A DNA stretch of 64,000 bases from an uncultured Flavobacteriaceae bacterium (lineage in GTDB: Bacteria > Bacteroidota > Bacteroidia > Flavobacteriales > Flavobacteriaceae). Position 1 is the first letter of the stretch. Every line of letters begins with the position of its first letter. Of the stretch, positions 44,991 to 54,089 are shown piece after piece. The stretch spans positions 881,501 to 945,500 of the forward strand of contig CANKZQ010000001.1 of the NCBI GenBank assembly GCA_947488345.1. The letters run 5' to 3'. The notes below the pieces were generated by a model. It made no database searches. It was given only the letters and a program-made list of their open reading frames with translations, and was not told the DNA's origin. The translations under genes and the position numbers were made by a program.

Positions 44991-47549
44991 TTAATTCCCA
45001 TTTTGAATGCTAATCTGAGATCCGAAAAAGAGGGCATTAAAAAAGAGTTTATTTGTACCAAACCATGAGCCTCTAAAAGTGGGATTATCAGCAAAAAGTA
45101 CCACGCGTCCGCTTCCTATTGGGCTTACTACTAATGAGGCTGACTTTTTAAGATAGGTGTTCAAATTCTTTGCTGTAATAAACCCATCAATATGCGGGTC
45201 TTTCGTATACTTCGCTACCGTAGCATATGGGTTTTTACTCGGTGCTAACCAAACATTACTATTTCTATATACCGGTAATTTTTCTCTATGATAGCCAAAA
45301 CCTAAGGGGTTTGTTAGGTCTAAATCGACTTCGAAAATAGCACCTCCAACACGTTCTCTTCCAATATGCTCACCAGCGTCTCCATAGGGTAATCTTGTCA
45401 CTTGTTTTGACGAATCTTTGGTCTTTTTAACCAACTTCTCTTTCACTATTTTTTTATTCACAGCCCAAGCGGTTGCCTGTCTTGTTGTAATAAGTGTATT
45501 ACCTAATGCTACCCAATCTTTAATTTTTTTTCGTTGTAGACTATCCAATTCGTTATAACCTCCCGAAACTAAGATCAAGGTATTGTAACGATTTAAATTG
45601 ATCCTGTTAAAGATACGCAACGGAGCCTTTGTTAGTGGCATGTTCAATTTGGTATCTAATAAATGCCATACTTCTCCTGCTTCATAAGACGACACACTAT
45701 TTCCGACAAGCATTAACGGTTTCGGCTTTTGTACAGGCCTAAAATTCCGACTTCCTAAATCTATCCCTTGCTCACTAAAACCAGTAGCGACATCATAGAT
45801 ACTTACCTGATGTTTTTTAGAGGAAGCTATCATTAATTGAAACAAGTCTTCAGCACTCTGTTTTTGTGCGCTTACCGGAATTAACAATGTGCCTCTTCCA
45901 TATTGACGTCCACCAATCGCAAAAGGCTTCATACTAGAGTTAAATTGCACTCCTTTTTGTTGTAAATCATATAATAATGCCGGAGCATTGTAATCATCCC
46001 AAGGTATTAAATACGCATATGTTGATTTTTGTATCGTATTCAGTTTTACAAAATCTTTTGTATTTGTAATTCGTGTTCCTTTTTTCACCGCCTTCGTAGC
46101 TTTCCGATAAGGCATATTATAAAAATTAGCGACTGACCAAGCCGAGGCATCATAGTACACACTATCTCGATATTGACTATAGGTCTCAAACATAGTCTGT
46201 ACCATACGATATTGCTTTTGTTTCGTCGGGACTAAAAATGATTTTCCTTTTTTGAAAGCTTTATTATTTAAACGTACGGAAGCCTCCAAATTATAGACTT
46301 CAATTTTATGTAGCAATAGAAAATCAATGAATCGCTTCATTCTATTTTGGTCATATTCATCACCAAAAACATAGCCTTTTATGGGGCTCTTATCGGCTTT
46401 CGCTAAAGCGGATGTAAAAAATCGACGCTCATATTCATGCAAGTAGTTCTTATTGGCAACGGACGCTTTTATTGTAGCAAAACTGGAGACATATTGATTT
46501 CTAATTGTAAACTTAAAAGATATATTTTTTCCTGTTTCGGTCTCTTGTAAATGTCCACGCGAGCTTGCCTGTTCAAACAGTAAAGCCAATGCTCCTTGTA
46601 AATCTGGATATGAAGAGCCATAGCCAGGATAGGTACCGTCGAAAGCTTCTTTTGTAAAATATAACGACCCTATTGCATTTAGATCTTTGGTGAATTGTTT
46701 TGCAAATAGATCGTTTAGGGTTGTATAGTTTTCTTTTGGCATAATAGGATCTTTCGAACCTATAGGTTTCATGGGTTCAAAAAAGTAGGTGCTATTAGTA
46801 CCCATCTCATGAAAATCGGTTACTACATTTGGATACCATTGATGGTACCAATTTAATTTTCCTTGACTTTCCGGATGTACGCCTAACAACCAATCTCTAT
46901 TTAAGTCGAACCAATAATGATTCGTTCGGCCACTGGGGTTCGGCTCATTATGTTCCATATCATATTTGTCGGCTACCAGTGGGTTTCCTCTCCGTGTATT
47001 TGCCCAATGCGTATGACGATCTCTTCCGTCGGGGTTAATTGTTGGATCAATAAAAATAACAGCATTATCCAAATAAGAACGCACGGCATCACTCTTCGAC
47101 GCGATTAACGTATACGCCGCTAACATGGCGGCTTCGGTACTCGAAGGTTCGTTACCGTGCACATTATAGGCTAGATTAATAAACACTGGTAGTTCACTTA
47201 CCTTTGGCAGAGGTTTGGTAAGATCAACTAATTCTAAATGCTGCTGACGCACATTTTCTAAGTTGTCGATATTGCCCTTGTTCGAAATGTTTAAGATCAC
47301 CAATTCACGTTGCTCGTGGGTTTTTCCGTAGACCGTAAGTGTTGCCTTATCGGAAAGAGAAGCAAGTGTTCTAAAATAGGCAACAACGCGATCATGACGC
47401 GTATGATAGTCTCCAATATCGTAGCCTAAAAATGCCGCCGGACTCGGAATCTTTTCATCAAAAGGTCCTTGATCTCCGTAAAAATAATCTTGAGATTGAG
47501 CCGAAAAACAAAGGCATAGTACGACTAGAAATATGTAAATTCTTTTCAT
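44991..47549 (-). CDS. Secreted M14-family zinc carboxypeptidase
   Basis: An 852-residue exported peptidase (signal peptide about 1-19, SAQSQ). The M14 zinc site is HGNEP at 131-135 (His131, Glu134), with the second His in TDFHEMG at about 247; the catalytic Glu is expected near LFEQASSRG (about 330). A long C-terminal region (about 350-852) without a recognised catalytic domain carries a GATase-like LILVSGGYNELD segment. It is periplasmic or secreted and likely used for peptide feeding. Monocistronic. Confidence 0.92.
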   Translation of the reverse strand: MKRIYIFLVVLCLCFSAQSQDYFYGDQGPFDEKIPSPAAFLGYDIGDYHTRHDRVVAYFRTLASLSDKATLTVYGKTHEQRELVILNISNKGNIDNLENVRQQHLELVDLTKPLPKVSELPVFINLAYNVHGNEPSSTEAAMLAAYTLIASKSDAVRSYLDNAVIFIDPTINPDGRDRHTHWANTRRGNPLVADKYDMEHNEPNPSGRTNHYWFDLNRDWLLGVHPESQGKLNWYHQWYPNVVTDFHEMGTNSTYFFEPMKPIGSKDPIMPKENYTTLNDLFAKQFTKDLNAIGSLYFTKEAFDGTYPGYGSSYPDLQGALALLFEQASSRGHLQETETGKNISFKFTIRNQYVSSFATIKASVANKNYLHEYERRFFTSALAKADKSPIKGYVFGDEYDQNRMKRFIDFLLLHKIEVYNLEASVRLNNKAFKKGKSFLVPTKQKQYRMVQTMFETYSQYRDSVYYDASAWSVANFYNMPYRKATKAVKKGTRITNTKDFVKLNTIQKSTYAYLIPWDDYNAPALLYDLQQKGVQFNSSMKPFAIGGRQYGRGTLLIPVSAQKQSAEDLFQLMIASSKKHQVSIYDVATGFSEQGIDLGSRNFRPVQKPKPLMLVGNSVSSYEAGEVWHLLDTKLNMPLTKAPLRIFNRINLNRYNTLILVSGGYNELDSLQRKKIKDWVALGNTLITTRQATAWAVNKKIVKEKLVKKTKDSSKQVTRLPYGDAGEHIGRERVGGAIFEVDLDLTNPLGFGYHREKLPVYRNSNVWLAPSKNPYATVAKYTKDPHIDGFITAKNLNTYLKKSASLVVSPIGSGRVVLFADNPTFRGSWFGTNKLFFNALFFGSQISIQNGN

Positions 47550-47602
47550 TATAATTATGAGTTAGTTGAACTCTAAAATTACAAAAAAGAATGGTAGATG
47601 TA

Positions 47603-48001
47603 CTACGAAACCATCAATTCAGTTCTCATACCATCATGCTTCTGTTTTATTCTATACATATAGGCCAAATTTATTTTTGAAATAATATTTTTCTGGGCCT
47701 GGAAGAGACGCATACGGAAGCTTTCATAATTTGTTTGACTTTGCATACGTTCACAAGCCATAGATAGCGAAATGGTATGCATAATTAGGAACAATAGCTC
47801 ATCTGGATCTTCGGTACTTTCTCGCGAAACTTGTTTTCCGTTTTCAGAAACGACCAAATGATATTTCTGATCGGATATTTCGACATGAGGAAGTCCTGAT
47901 TCTTTCGAATAACCGAAGGTAGGAATGAGATCTTCTGGAGCAAACATAACTTGGGCAAACTCTCTAACTTTGCCTTCAATTTGGGGTAATGTTAATTGCA
48001 T
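47603..48001 (-). CDS. Imm63-family immunity-like protein
   Basis: A 132-residue cytoplasmic protein with no signal peptide. The pattern LIPTFGYSKESGLPHVEI (25-42), YHLVVSENGKQVSRESTEDP and DELLFLIMHTISLSMACE (to about residue 84), then RMRLFQAQKNIISKI, follows the Imm63 immunity family of polymorphic toxin systems as I recall it. No toxin gene is adjacent: the nearest RHS protein starts 8 kb away. It could be an orphan immunity gene, or a domesticated one. It lies between M14 and S41 genes in the same direction but with wide gaps. Confidence 0.7.
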   Translation of the reverse strand: MQLTLPQIEGKVREFAQVMFAPEDLIPTFGYSKESGLPHVEISDQKYHLVVSENGKQVSRESTEDPDELLFLIMHTISLSMACERMQSQTNYESFRMRLFQAQKNIISKINLAYMYRIKQKHDGMRTELMVS

Positions 48002-48104
48002 ATATTATAAATTAGCGACGTTTATATGCAACTAAAGTAGCTAAAAACCAGACATAAAGGTTTGAATAGTTTTTCAATTTTATTAACAAAAAACTTCAGA
48101 AAAA

Positions 48105-48138
48105 CGAAAAAAGCGTCGAAATATCCCGACGCTTTTTA
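48105..48138 (-). terminator. Terminator of the S41 peptidase gene
   Basis: Stem AAAAAGCGTCG / CGACGCTTTTT, 8-base loop, about 17 bases after the S41 stop, with an A-run 5' giving T on the minus strand. Confidence 0.85.
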
Positions 48139-48154
48139 TCAATTTATACGATAC

Positions 48155-49780
48155 TCAATTGAGTTGTTTTAATACCCAATCAAGTTCCGGATCTCTCTTA
48201 TTCATACGATCATCTTGTGTTGGAATAATGGTCATATCTGGTTGTACACCATAGCCTTTTAGCTCCCTTTTATAGGGTGTTTCTAAAACCAATAAACCAA
48301 AATACACTTGTACTTTAGAATTTGGCAGCGTTACTGTATTGGTAAACCCAGCAACCGTACTGTTATAAGCACCGCCTGTTTCTTCGCCCACCAAGGTAGC
48401 TCTCTTACTCGCCTGTAGATTTGCTGAAAGTACAGAAGATGCAGAAAATGAATGCCCATTAATCAGCACATAAACAGGACCATTATAGTTCAACGGATTT
48501 GGTTTCTGTAATTTCGAACTTTTAAATTTGTAATACTTTTTACCATCTTTTTTATGCACCTTAAATAGGTCTCTAAAAAATAATATTGGGGTGGCAATCC
48601 CTTTTGAAACAGCCCCTACAAATGATGAAGAACGTCTTGACCGCAGCGCTTTCAACGTAGGAAATCTTACATTAGTCTCTCCTTCTTCTACAAACTTAAA
48701 CTCTTTATCAACGAGATATGAATACAAATTATTTATCTCTTTGAGTCGTCCTCCAGAATTATCGCGTAGATCTATGACCAAGGCTTTCGATTTAGCCGAA
48801 TCTATTTTTGTAAATACTTCTTTATAAAAATCTTCATAGTTACCATTCTTAAAACCTCTAATTTTCATGTAAGCCACACGGTTACTATCAATAAATTTAA
48901 AGTTACGGATATAGTGTTTTTGTGATCGCACATATCCATATTTAAAATTGTCTTTTAGCTTTTGCTTACGCTTTTGTTTTGCTAATTTTCGTTCGGCTTT
49001 GCTTAATTTTTTAGGTGCTTTTTTGATCGAGTCCTTTTTTATCTTACCCGCAGTAGAATCTTTAGGAATACGTCTAAACATTTTCTTAAACACACTGTCA
49101 TTCTTTTTAAAGGTCATTTGAATGCTGTCGAAACGTCCTTTGTCGTAATAATAATATCTTGGTAAAAATAGCCCTACTCTTCTATTGTAAAAAGTAGTAT
49201 TATATCCATCAGAGGAAAATCGTTTCGAATACTTTTTTATCAAATCTGAAACCGATTCATTGTTTATTTTTTGTACTTGAGCACCTATAAGGGCGCTATC
49301 TTTATCGACGGTACTTTTTACCCATACAGCATTGTCTAGGTATTCAAAATTTAAGTTATCGAGCTCAAATTTCTTTTTATTTCGTAGTTTTCGTTCTCTC
49401 TTATCTAACTTTTTTATGGGTGCCACAACCCCTGCATGCCCTTGACGAACATTGGCTACAGTTTCTGTAATTTTTTTATAAAACTCATGACTATTCATGG
49501 GCTTTGTGATGGTATTTTTTAGGCTATCAAATTTGGCATCTAAGGTCTCTTTTGATGTATATAGATAGAGTCTCGGATGTAACTTTTGTAATTTTTGATA
49601 CGTCACATCAACATCTTCGTGGAGATCTTCTACAGAATGTAATGTGGCAATTTGTTCGTTGTATTTTTGTACACTTGCACAAGAAGCTAAAAGCAATGCA
49701 GTGACTAGAATAGTTAATGGTTTTCTCAAGGGATTGTTTTTAGAATTCGTAAAGCAACGTATAATCATTTTTCGTGCCAT
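48155..49780 (-). CDS. S41-family peptidase lipoprotein
   Basis: A 541-residue protein. The lipoprotein signal (LTILVTALLLASC) puts the lipidated Cys at about residue 33. The S41 core contains ALVIDLRDNSGG (about 355-366) and the nucleophile region NGHSFSASSVLSANLQ (about 445-460) with the GEETGGAYNS segment after it. A Lys-rich insert (about 240-285) is unusual and has no PDZ-like pattern. Tail processing or general periplasmic proteolysis is likely. ATG at 49780 is chosen over 49846, which would precede the signal by 22 residues. Confidence 0.88.
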   Translation of the reverse strand: MARKMIIRCFTNSKNNPLRKPLTILVTALLLASCASVQKYNEQIATLHSVEDLHEDVDVTYQKLQKLHPRLYLYTSKETLDAKFDSLKNTITKPMNSHEFYKKITETVANVRQGHAGVVAPIKKLDKRERKLRNKKKFELDNLNFEYLDNAVWVKSTVDKDSALIGAQVQKINNESVSDLIKKYSKRFSSDGYNTTFYNRRVGLFLPRYYYYDKGRFDSIQMTFKKNDSVFKKMFRRIPKDSTAGKIKKDSIKKAPKKLSKAERKLAKQKRKQKLKDNFKYGYVRSQKHYIRNFKFIDSNRVAYMKIRGFKNGNYEDFYKEVFTKIDSAKSKALVIDLRDNSGGRLKEINNLYSYLVDKEFKFVEEGETNVRFPTLKALRSRRSSSFVGAVSKGIATPILFFRDLFKVHKKDGKKYYKFKSSKLQKPNPLNYNGPVYVLINGHSFSASSVLSANLQASKRATLVGEETGGAYNSTVAGFTNTVTLPNSKVQVYFGLLVLETPYKRELKGYGVQPDMTIIPTQDDRMNKRDPELDWVLKQLN

Positions 49781-49993
49781 TATTTTCGGCCTCAAAAAAA
49801 ATCTCGATTGCGAAAATAAAAAAAATATGCAACCTACATAAGTCATGAAATCTATAACCCATGATGCTTTCTTATTCTATTATCTAACTCTGGTGTTCTT
49901 CATCGAACATTTATTGGCAATTTACCTACAATCTTGAGGGTATTGTATTTCGTCATTTAACAGTGAAAAAATGTATACATTTTTAAACACTGC

Positions 49994-50020
49994 GATAGTT
50001 CTTTATTTCAAAGAACTATC
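49994..50020. repeat. Perfect 11-bp hairpin
   Basis: GATAGTTCTTT-ATTTC-AAAGAACTATC in the 250-bp gap between the S41 gene and the small helical protein gene. It lacks a T-run on either side, so it is not a canonical terminator, though it lies downstream of the helical protein gene. Confidence 0.5.
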
Positions 50021-50096
50021 TGAAGGTTTTCGAAGAATCCGTTTGACCTATCCGAATTCTATTAATTCTAATCTCTACTACTGTTTTTTGTTTGAG

Positions 50097-50480
50097 TTAT
50101 TTCCTTTGAACTTCACTAACTACTCCTCTTAGTTTATTATCGAGTTCGATCATTTTTACAATTGAAGCACTTACAATCATTGCCAAATCATTCACCGAAA
50201 TAGCATTCTGCAACCTTAAAAGTAGCGGCATAAAATGATCATGAGATCCGACGTATTTCTTTCGTTTTCGTAACGTGATTAAAGCTTTTTCAATGTACAT
50301 TTTAACTTTAAAAAATTGTCTTTCGGGAGGAATTCTATACCACACTTTTTCTGTTTGTATTTCGTTCAGATACAACCCCATGAATAATGCCTCATCGGCA
50401 CCATATTTTTTTCCTTTATCACAATTATATACCTTACGAATAAATAATTCATAGTTTCTGCTTTTACGATAATAATTCAT
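50097..50480 (-). CDS. Small all-helical protein of unknown function
   Basis: A 127-residue basic protein (MNYYRKSRNYELFIRKVY...) predicted to be mostly helical, with conserved-looking EALFMGLYLNEIQTEKVWYRIP and ALITLRKRKKYVGSHDHFMPLLLRL parts. No family is recognised; some four-helix-bundle proteins of Bacteroidota look similar. ATG at 50480 is preferred over 50564, since the extra 28 residues are of mixed character. It is alone in its orientation block, 240 bp beyond the pseudopilus operon. Confidence 0.6.
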   Translation of the reverse strand: MNYYRKSRNYELFIRKVYNCDKGKKYGADEALFMGLYLNEIQTEKVWYRIPPERQFFKVKMYIEKALITLRKRKKYVGSHDHFMPLLLRLQNAISVNDLAMIVSASIVKMIELDNKLRGVVSEVQRK

Positions 50481-50653
50481 TGATCTTATGTTTTTGATAA
50501 ATAAAAATTTGACCCAAGATAAATTGCCTCGATGCCATACTCTGTCAGTCAAAAACACGTTCAAGAATTTGTTATTTGTTACCCATAATTAATCATATAT
50601 GTATCTTTTTGAAGATTCTTTTTTTACAAGTTGAGAAGTGTAACTGTAGGACA

Positions 50654-50695
50654 ACTCAAAGAATTCTATCATTAGAAATGAAAGAATTCTTTGAG
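50654..50695 (-). terminator. Inverted repeat after the pseudopilus operon
   Basis: 14-bp stem ACTCAAAGAATTCT / AGAATTCTTTGAGT with a 14-base loop, 26 bases past the gspF stop. No T-run follows on the minus strand, so it may be a processing or 3'-end stabilising hairpin. Confidence 0.6.
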
Positions 50696-50720
50696 TATAT
50701 TATTTTAGTAAGAAAATTGA

Positions 50721-51848
50721 TTAACCCAGCACCGAACTCAATGTAAACATTGGTAGATACATTGCGATTAATATTACCGCCACTAAAGCGCCTAAAAATA
50801 TAATTATCAAAGGCTCTAGAACAGTACTTAATAATTTAGATTTATACTGAATCTCTTCATTATATTGCGTCGTTAGACGTTCAAAAATAAATTCATTTTG
50901 ATTCGTTTCTTCTGCGACTTTCAATAGGGAGATCATTTTAGCATCGAAAATCGTATGCTCTTTTAGACTCTCGCTCAAATTTGCACCAGCTAATATTTTC
51001 GATTCAACCGTTTTCAATGCTTGTTGTAAGGGGTAAAAATTAATCATTTTTTTGGTGAGCTGAATACTGTTCAGTACGGGTACTTTAGCCGTTGTTAATA
51101 GGGCAACAGCCTGTGTAAACTGCCCCACATACATTTTACGGAGTAACTCTCCGACAAAAGGAATTTTTAATAAGATCGTTGAAACGATTTTTTTGTACCA
51201 TTTTTTTTTCGAAACAATTTTTCGAATCACTAGAATGATAAAAATTAATGCGATAAAAAGCCAAAAATAATTTTGAAATAAACCAGATGTTTTAATAATC
51301 ATTTTAGTCAACCATGGCAGTTCGACTTGATTTTGTTTAAAAATATCTTCGAACATAGGCACTACATATCTCAGCATAAATAATACGGCTAGTACGGCCG
51401 TAATTAAGACTACAATAGGGTAAGAAAGGGCATTTAAAACTGTTCGTCGTTGCTCGTTACGCCTTCTAAAGAATAACCCCAATTCTTTGGTGACTTTTTT
51501 CAAAGTACCTGTTTCTTCTCCAATTTTTATCGAATAATATTCATACTCCGTAAAGTCTTTGATACTTTTAACACTTTCTGAGAAACTACTTCCATGCACA
51601 ATGGTTGTTACAATACCCTCCAGTAAGGTTTTATCTTTTTGTTTTTTCTGTTCATTGGCAATCAACACCAAGGTGTCTTTCAAGCTTATTCCGGCATTTA
51701 GCAAGACACTTATTTCTGTATAAAAAGCTTCTTTCTTTTTGTTCGAAAATGAACTTCCAAATAACGAAATTTCCGTTTTTAGAATAGCATCTAGATCAAA
51801 ATTCGATTTGGTTTTTTGCTTTTGTATATTCTCTATTTTGAATGCCAT
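50721..51848 (-). CDS. Type II secretion / type IV pilus inner-membrane platform protein (GspF/PilC)
   Basis: A 375-residue T2SSF protein. Two T2SSF repeats lie at about 40-160 (EAFYTEISVLLNAGISLKD and SIKIGEETGTL) and 240-362 (FTQAVALLTTAKVPVLNSI and LLKVAEETNQNEF). Membrane helices lie at about 140-165, 190-210 and 345-370. It is the platform that couples an assembly ATPase to pilin insertion. It is the last gene of the operon, 70 nt after a prepilin gene. The ATPase and secretin are not in this operon. Confidence 0.93.
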   Translation of the reverse strand: MAFKIENIQKQKTKSNFDLDAILKTEISLFGSSFSNKKKEAFYTEISVLLNAGISLKDTLVLIANEQKKQKDKTLLEGIVTTIVHGSSFSESVKSIKDFTEYEYYSIKIGEETGTLKKVTKELGLFFRRRNEQRRTVLNALSYPIVVLITAVLAVLFMLRYVVPMFEDIFKQNQVELPWLTKMIIKTSGLFQNYFWLFIALIFIILVIRKIVSKKKWYKKIVSTILLKIPFVGELLRKMYVGQFTQAVALLTTAKVPVLNSIQLTKKMINFYPLQQALKTVESKILAGANLSESLKEHTIFDAKMISLLKVAEETNQNEFIFERLTTQYNEEIQYKSKLLSTVLEPLIIIFLGALVAVILIAMYLPMFTLSSVLG

Positions 51849-51917
51849 AGTGCCTTATTTTTTGATTTCAACAGACATATCATCTACTGGAATTTTTTAA
51901 ACTTTCTGTTCTCGGTT

Positions 51918-52394
51918 TCATATGCTATCCTTATTCATATAAAATGCAGCATCCTTCGTTTTGTAAAGAAATAGTTTTCGGGCTGTTAATTTTTCCGATA
52001 ACTGTAAGGACAAAGCATCAATAGCGCCATGAGCCGTCAGATTTCCATCAAGGTAACCTAGAGCGCTAAAAACAGGAACTTTTAATGTGTCTTTATTTCT
52101 GATAATATACCTATCGTTAAATTGATAGGTTACTGTATCTATTTCTGATATTGCTTGGAACTCATTTCGTTTTGTGTTAAAAGACAATTTGTGTGTATTA
52201 AAATCATGCTGAAGTGCCTTTTCCAATAATTGCACTTCAGTCTCACTATTCGTATTTCTTTGTATCATTCCTAATTGCTTATTTATCAGGCTTAATATCA
52301 GCATTGCCAAACCGATGACCAATGTAGATACTACTAAAGTCACCAATAGTTCACTAATGGTAAATGCTTTTATTTTTTTATTCAATTTGAGCAT
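51918..52394 (-). CDS. Prepilin-like protein 1 (type IV pilin/pseudopilin)
   Basis: A 158-residue prepilin. A short positively charged leader (MLKLNKKIKA) precedes the cleavage site, then FTISELLVTLVVSTLVIGLA, a pilin hydrophobic helix with Glu at +5 after A|F. The C-terminal globular part is small. Processing by a prepilin peptidase would release the mature pseudopilin into the inner membrane. Its start overlaps the end of prepilin 2 by 17 bases, so the two are translationally coupled. Confidence 0.88.
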   Translation of the reverse strand: MLKLNKKIKAFTISELLVTLVVSTLVIGLAMLILSLINKQLGMIQRNTNSETEVQLLEKALQHDFNTHKLSFNTKRNEFQAISEIDTVTYQFNDRYIIRNKDTLKVPVFSALGYLDGNLTAHGAIDALSLQLSEKLTARKLFLYKTKDAAFYMNKDSI

Positions 52395-52770
52395 CTATAA
52401 ACTGTTTAAAAATTACCTTTTGGGTCGTTTTCTCAATGGCTTCAATGCGTATAATTGACTGATAATCTGTTGTTTTCTTTGAAATTGAAATTACCCAATT
52501 ATTGAATGGTTCTTGATGCTTTAATCCAACCTTGTCATGCACATATAAATATTTCAATTCATACAATCGAGTATGAACTGTCTGATCGCTTCGTTTTTCA
52601 ATAACCGATTTGAAAATAGTATTCAACGCTAATGAGGCGATCGAAAATATAGTTACAATAAGTACGGTCGCCACCAAGGTTTCTACAAGTGTTGAGGCCT
52701 TTAATCTTTTAGATTTCAGCCCATATAACATTGACAATGATTTGTCTATTTTTTTTAATAATACAGCCAT
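52378..52770 (-). CDS. Prepilin-like protein 2
   Basis: A 130-residue prepilin. The leader ends in KSKRLKA, followed by STLVETLVATVLIVTIFSIA, with Glu at +5 after A|S, the hallmark of type IV prepilins. It is shorter than prepilin 1 and may be a minor pseudopilin (GspI/J-like). Its start overlaps the stop of the upstream 434-residue gene by 16 bases and its end overlaps prepilin 1, so all three are coupled. Confidence 0.85.
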   Translation of the reverse strand: MAVLLKKIDKSLSMLYGLKSKRLKASTLVETLVATVLIVTIFSIASLALNTIFKSVIEKRSDQTVHTRLYELKYLYVHDKVGLKHQEPFNNWVISISKKTTDYQSIIRIEAIEKTTQKVIFKQFIDAQIE

Positions 52771-54059
52771 TTTGCCGGTTTTTGTCTTGTATTTTCAAAC
52801 TGTAATCCTACATATTGATTGGGCAACGCATTGCTTGAAATTTTTCCATTATAAATATGATTTTTGTACACTGAACCGAATTGATTCGCTACAAAGCCTC
52901 TAGTATAGACACTCCCATGGACACGACCTTTTAATTCTATATTTTGATTGCAATAGACTTCTCCTGTGATGCTCACGTTTTCATTGATGCGAATATGCGT
53001 ATCGTAACTCTCTTTCGCATTACTGGAAATGAAAGCTATGATGCCTTTCATATCACTTCCGTTTTCAATAACAATCTGAGTTGTTTTATCGGTTAATCTC
53101 CTTGAAGTTTGTGGATCTTCTAACAATATGAGACTTGAAGGGTAGGACAAGCTACAATTTTTAGCTATATGTATTTTTTTTGAAGCTATGGCTTGAAAAT
53201 TACCTTTGACATTCTCACCAATTTCAATCTCTGGAGCCATCAAAATGACATCTGTTAACAAGGAAGATGCATGCACTTTGAGTTTTTTGGTTGCATAGAC
53301 AATTATATTGCCAGTTAATCTAACTCCACGTATATCTAAGGTTGGCATGCTGACAAGCATTATTGTTGGTTGAGAAAACGAATTTACTAGCACCATATCG
53401 TCTTCGAGGGTTTTAGCATCGATTGAGTTATCTGAGAATATTTCAATTTTCATTTTCTTTAAGGTTTCTAGATTCAACAACGAGGGCAAACGGTTCTTAC
53501 TTTTTGCTTTAGCCCCATAGATGAGTTGTGTATTGGTATATGAATTACCAGCTATTGTACCTCTTTTCACTCCTTGTTCTGGTAGATATACATCTCCCTC
53601 AATTCTCGTTTCTCCTACTAGCACCAATGGTTGATTTTCATCTTGAATATAAAGAGCTGGGCGCTTTAGTTGCTGATTTGCAACAAGAGCAGTCTTGCCA
53701 ACTATTTCTTTACCTCGGGTGCCTTTAATATGTACAACATCAAAGATTCCCCAAGGTCGCTTTCTACCACTAAGCTCGTTTCTTTCCTCACTATGAGATG
53801 TTAATACCGTTGGGATGGTGTAGGCTAATTCTCGTAAATCTGTTTCTAAAAATGCTTGGTCTACTTTTTCTATGAGGTGTTGAAAGTGTTTGTTTTTTGC
53901 TGAAAGACGTTGTTGCACAAAAGTTAAACTGATAAAAGCGAATATCAATAGCGCAATGACTACCGCAATAAAAATGGTGTATTGTAAAGCACCTGCTTTT
54001 AGTTTTATGTTATAAAATTTGTTCACTTCATTGATGTAAAAAATGAGATCCTGAATCAA
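52755..54059 (-). CDS. Pilin-like/GspK-like protein with repetitive beta passenger domain
   Basis: A 434-residue protein. An N-terminal leader ends in KLKA before GALQYTIFIAVVIALLIFAF, a pilin-type helix (about 21-45) but without Glu at +5, as in GspK/PilX. The large domain (about 130-420) shows short valine/isoleucine strands with a regular turn pattern (RIEGDVYLPEQGVKRGTI, NVSITGEVYCNQNIELKGRV, HGSVYTRGFVANQ). This resembles a bactofilin-like right-handed beta-helix. I read it as a large minor pseudopilin capping or widening the fibre tip; the bactofilin link is resemblance only. Confidence 0.72.
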   Translation of the reverse strand: MIQDLIFYINEVNKFYNIKLKAGALQYTIFIAVVIALLIFAFISLTFVQQRLSAKNKHFQHLIEKVDQAFLETDLRELAYTIPTVLTSHSEERNELSGRKRPWGIFDVVHIKGTRGKEIVGKTALVANQQLKRPALYIQDENQPLVLVGETRIEGDVYLPEQGVKRGTIAGNSYTNTQLIYGAKAKSKNRLPSLLNLETLKKMKIEIFSDNSIDAKTLEDDMVLVNSFSQPTIMLVSMPTLDIRGVRLTGNIIVYATKKLKVHASSLLTDVILMAPEIEIGENVKGNFQAIASKKIHIAKNCSLSYPSSLILLEDPQTSRRLTDKTTQIVIENGSDMKGIIAFISSNAKESYDTHIRINENVSITGEVYCNQNIELKGRVHGSVYTRGFVANQFGSVYKNHIYNGKISSNALPNQYVGLQFENTRQKPAKWLYY

Positions 54060-54089
54060 GTTCAGGATGACGAAAATCTTTTTTTATGA

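Noticed and set aside
49994-50020. Rho-independent terminator
   Set aside because: The stem is perfect but no T-run follows on either strand, so it is listed only as a hairpin.
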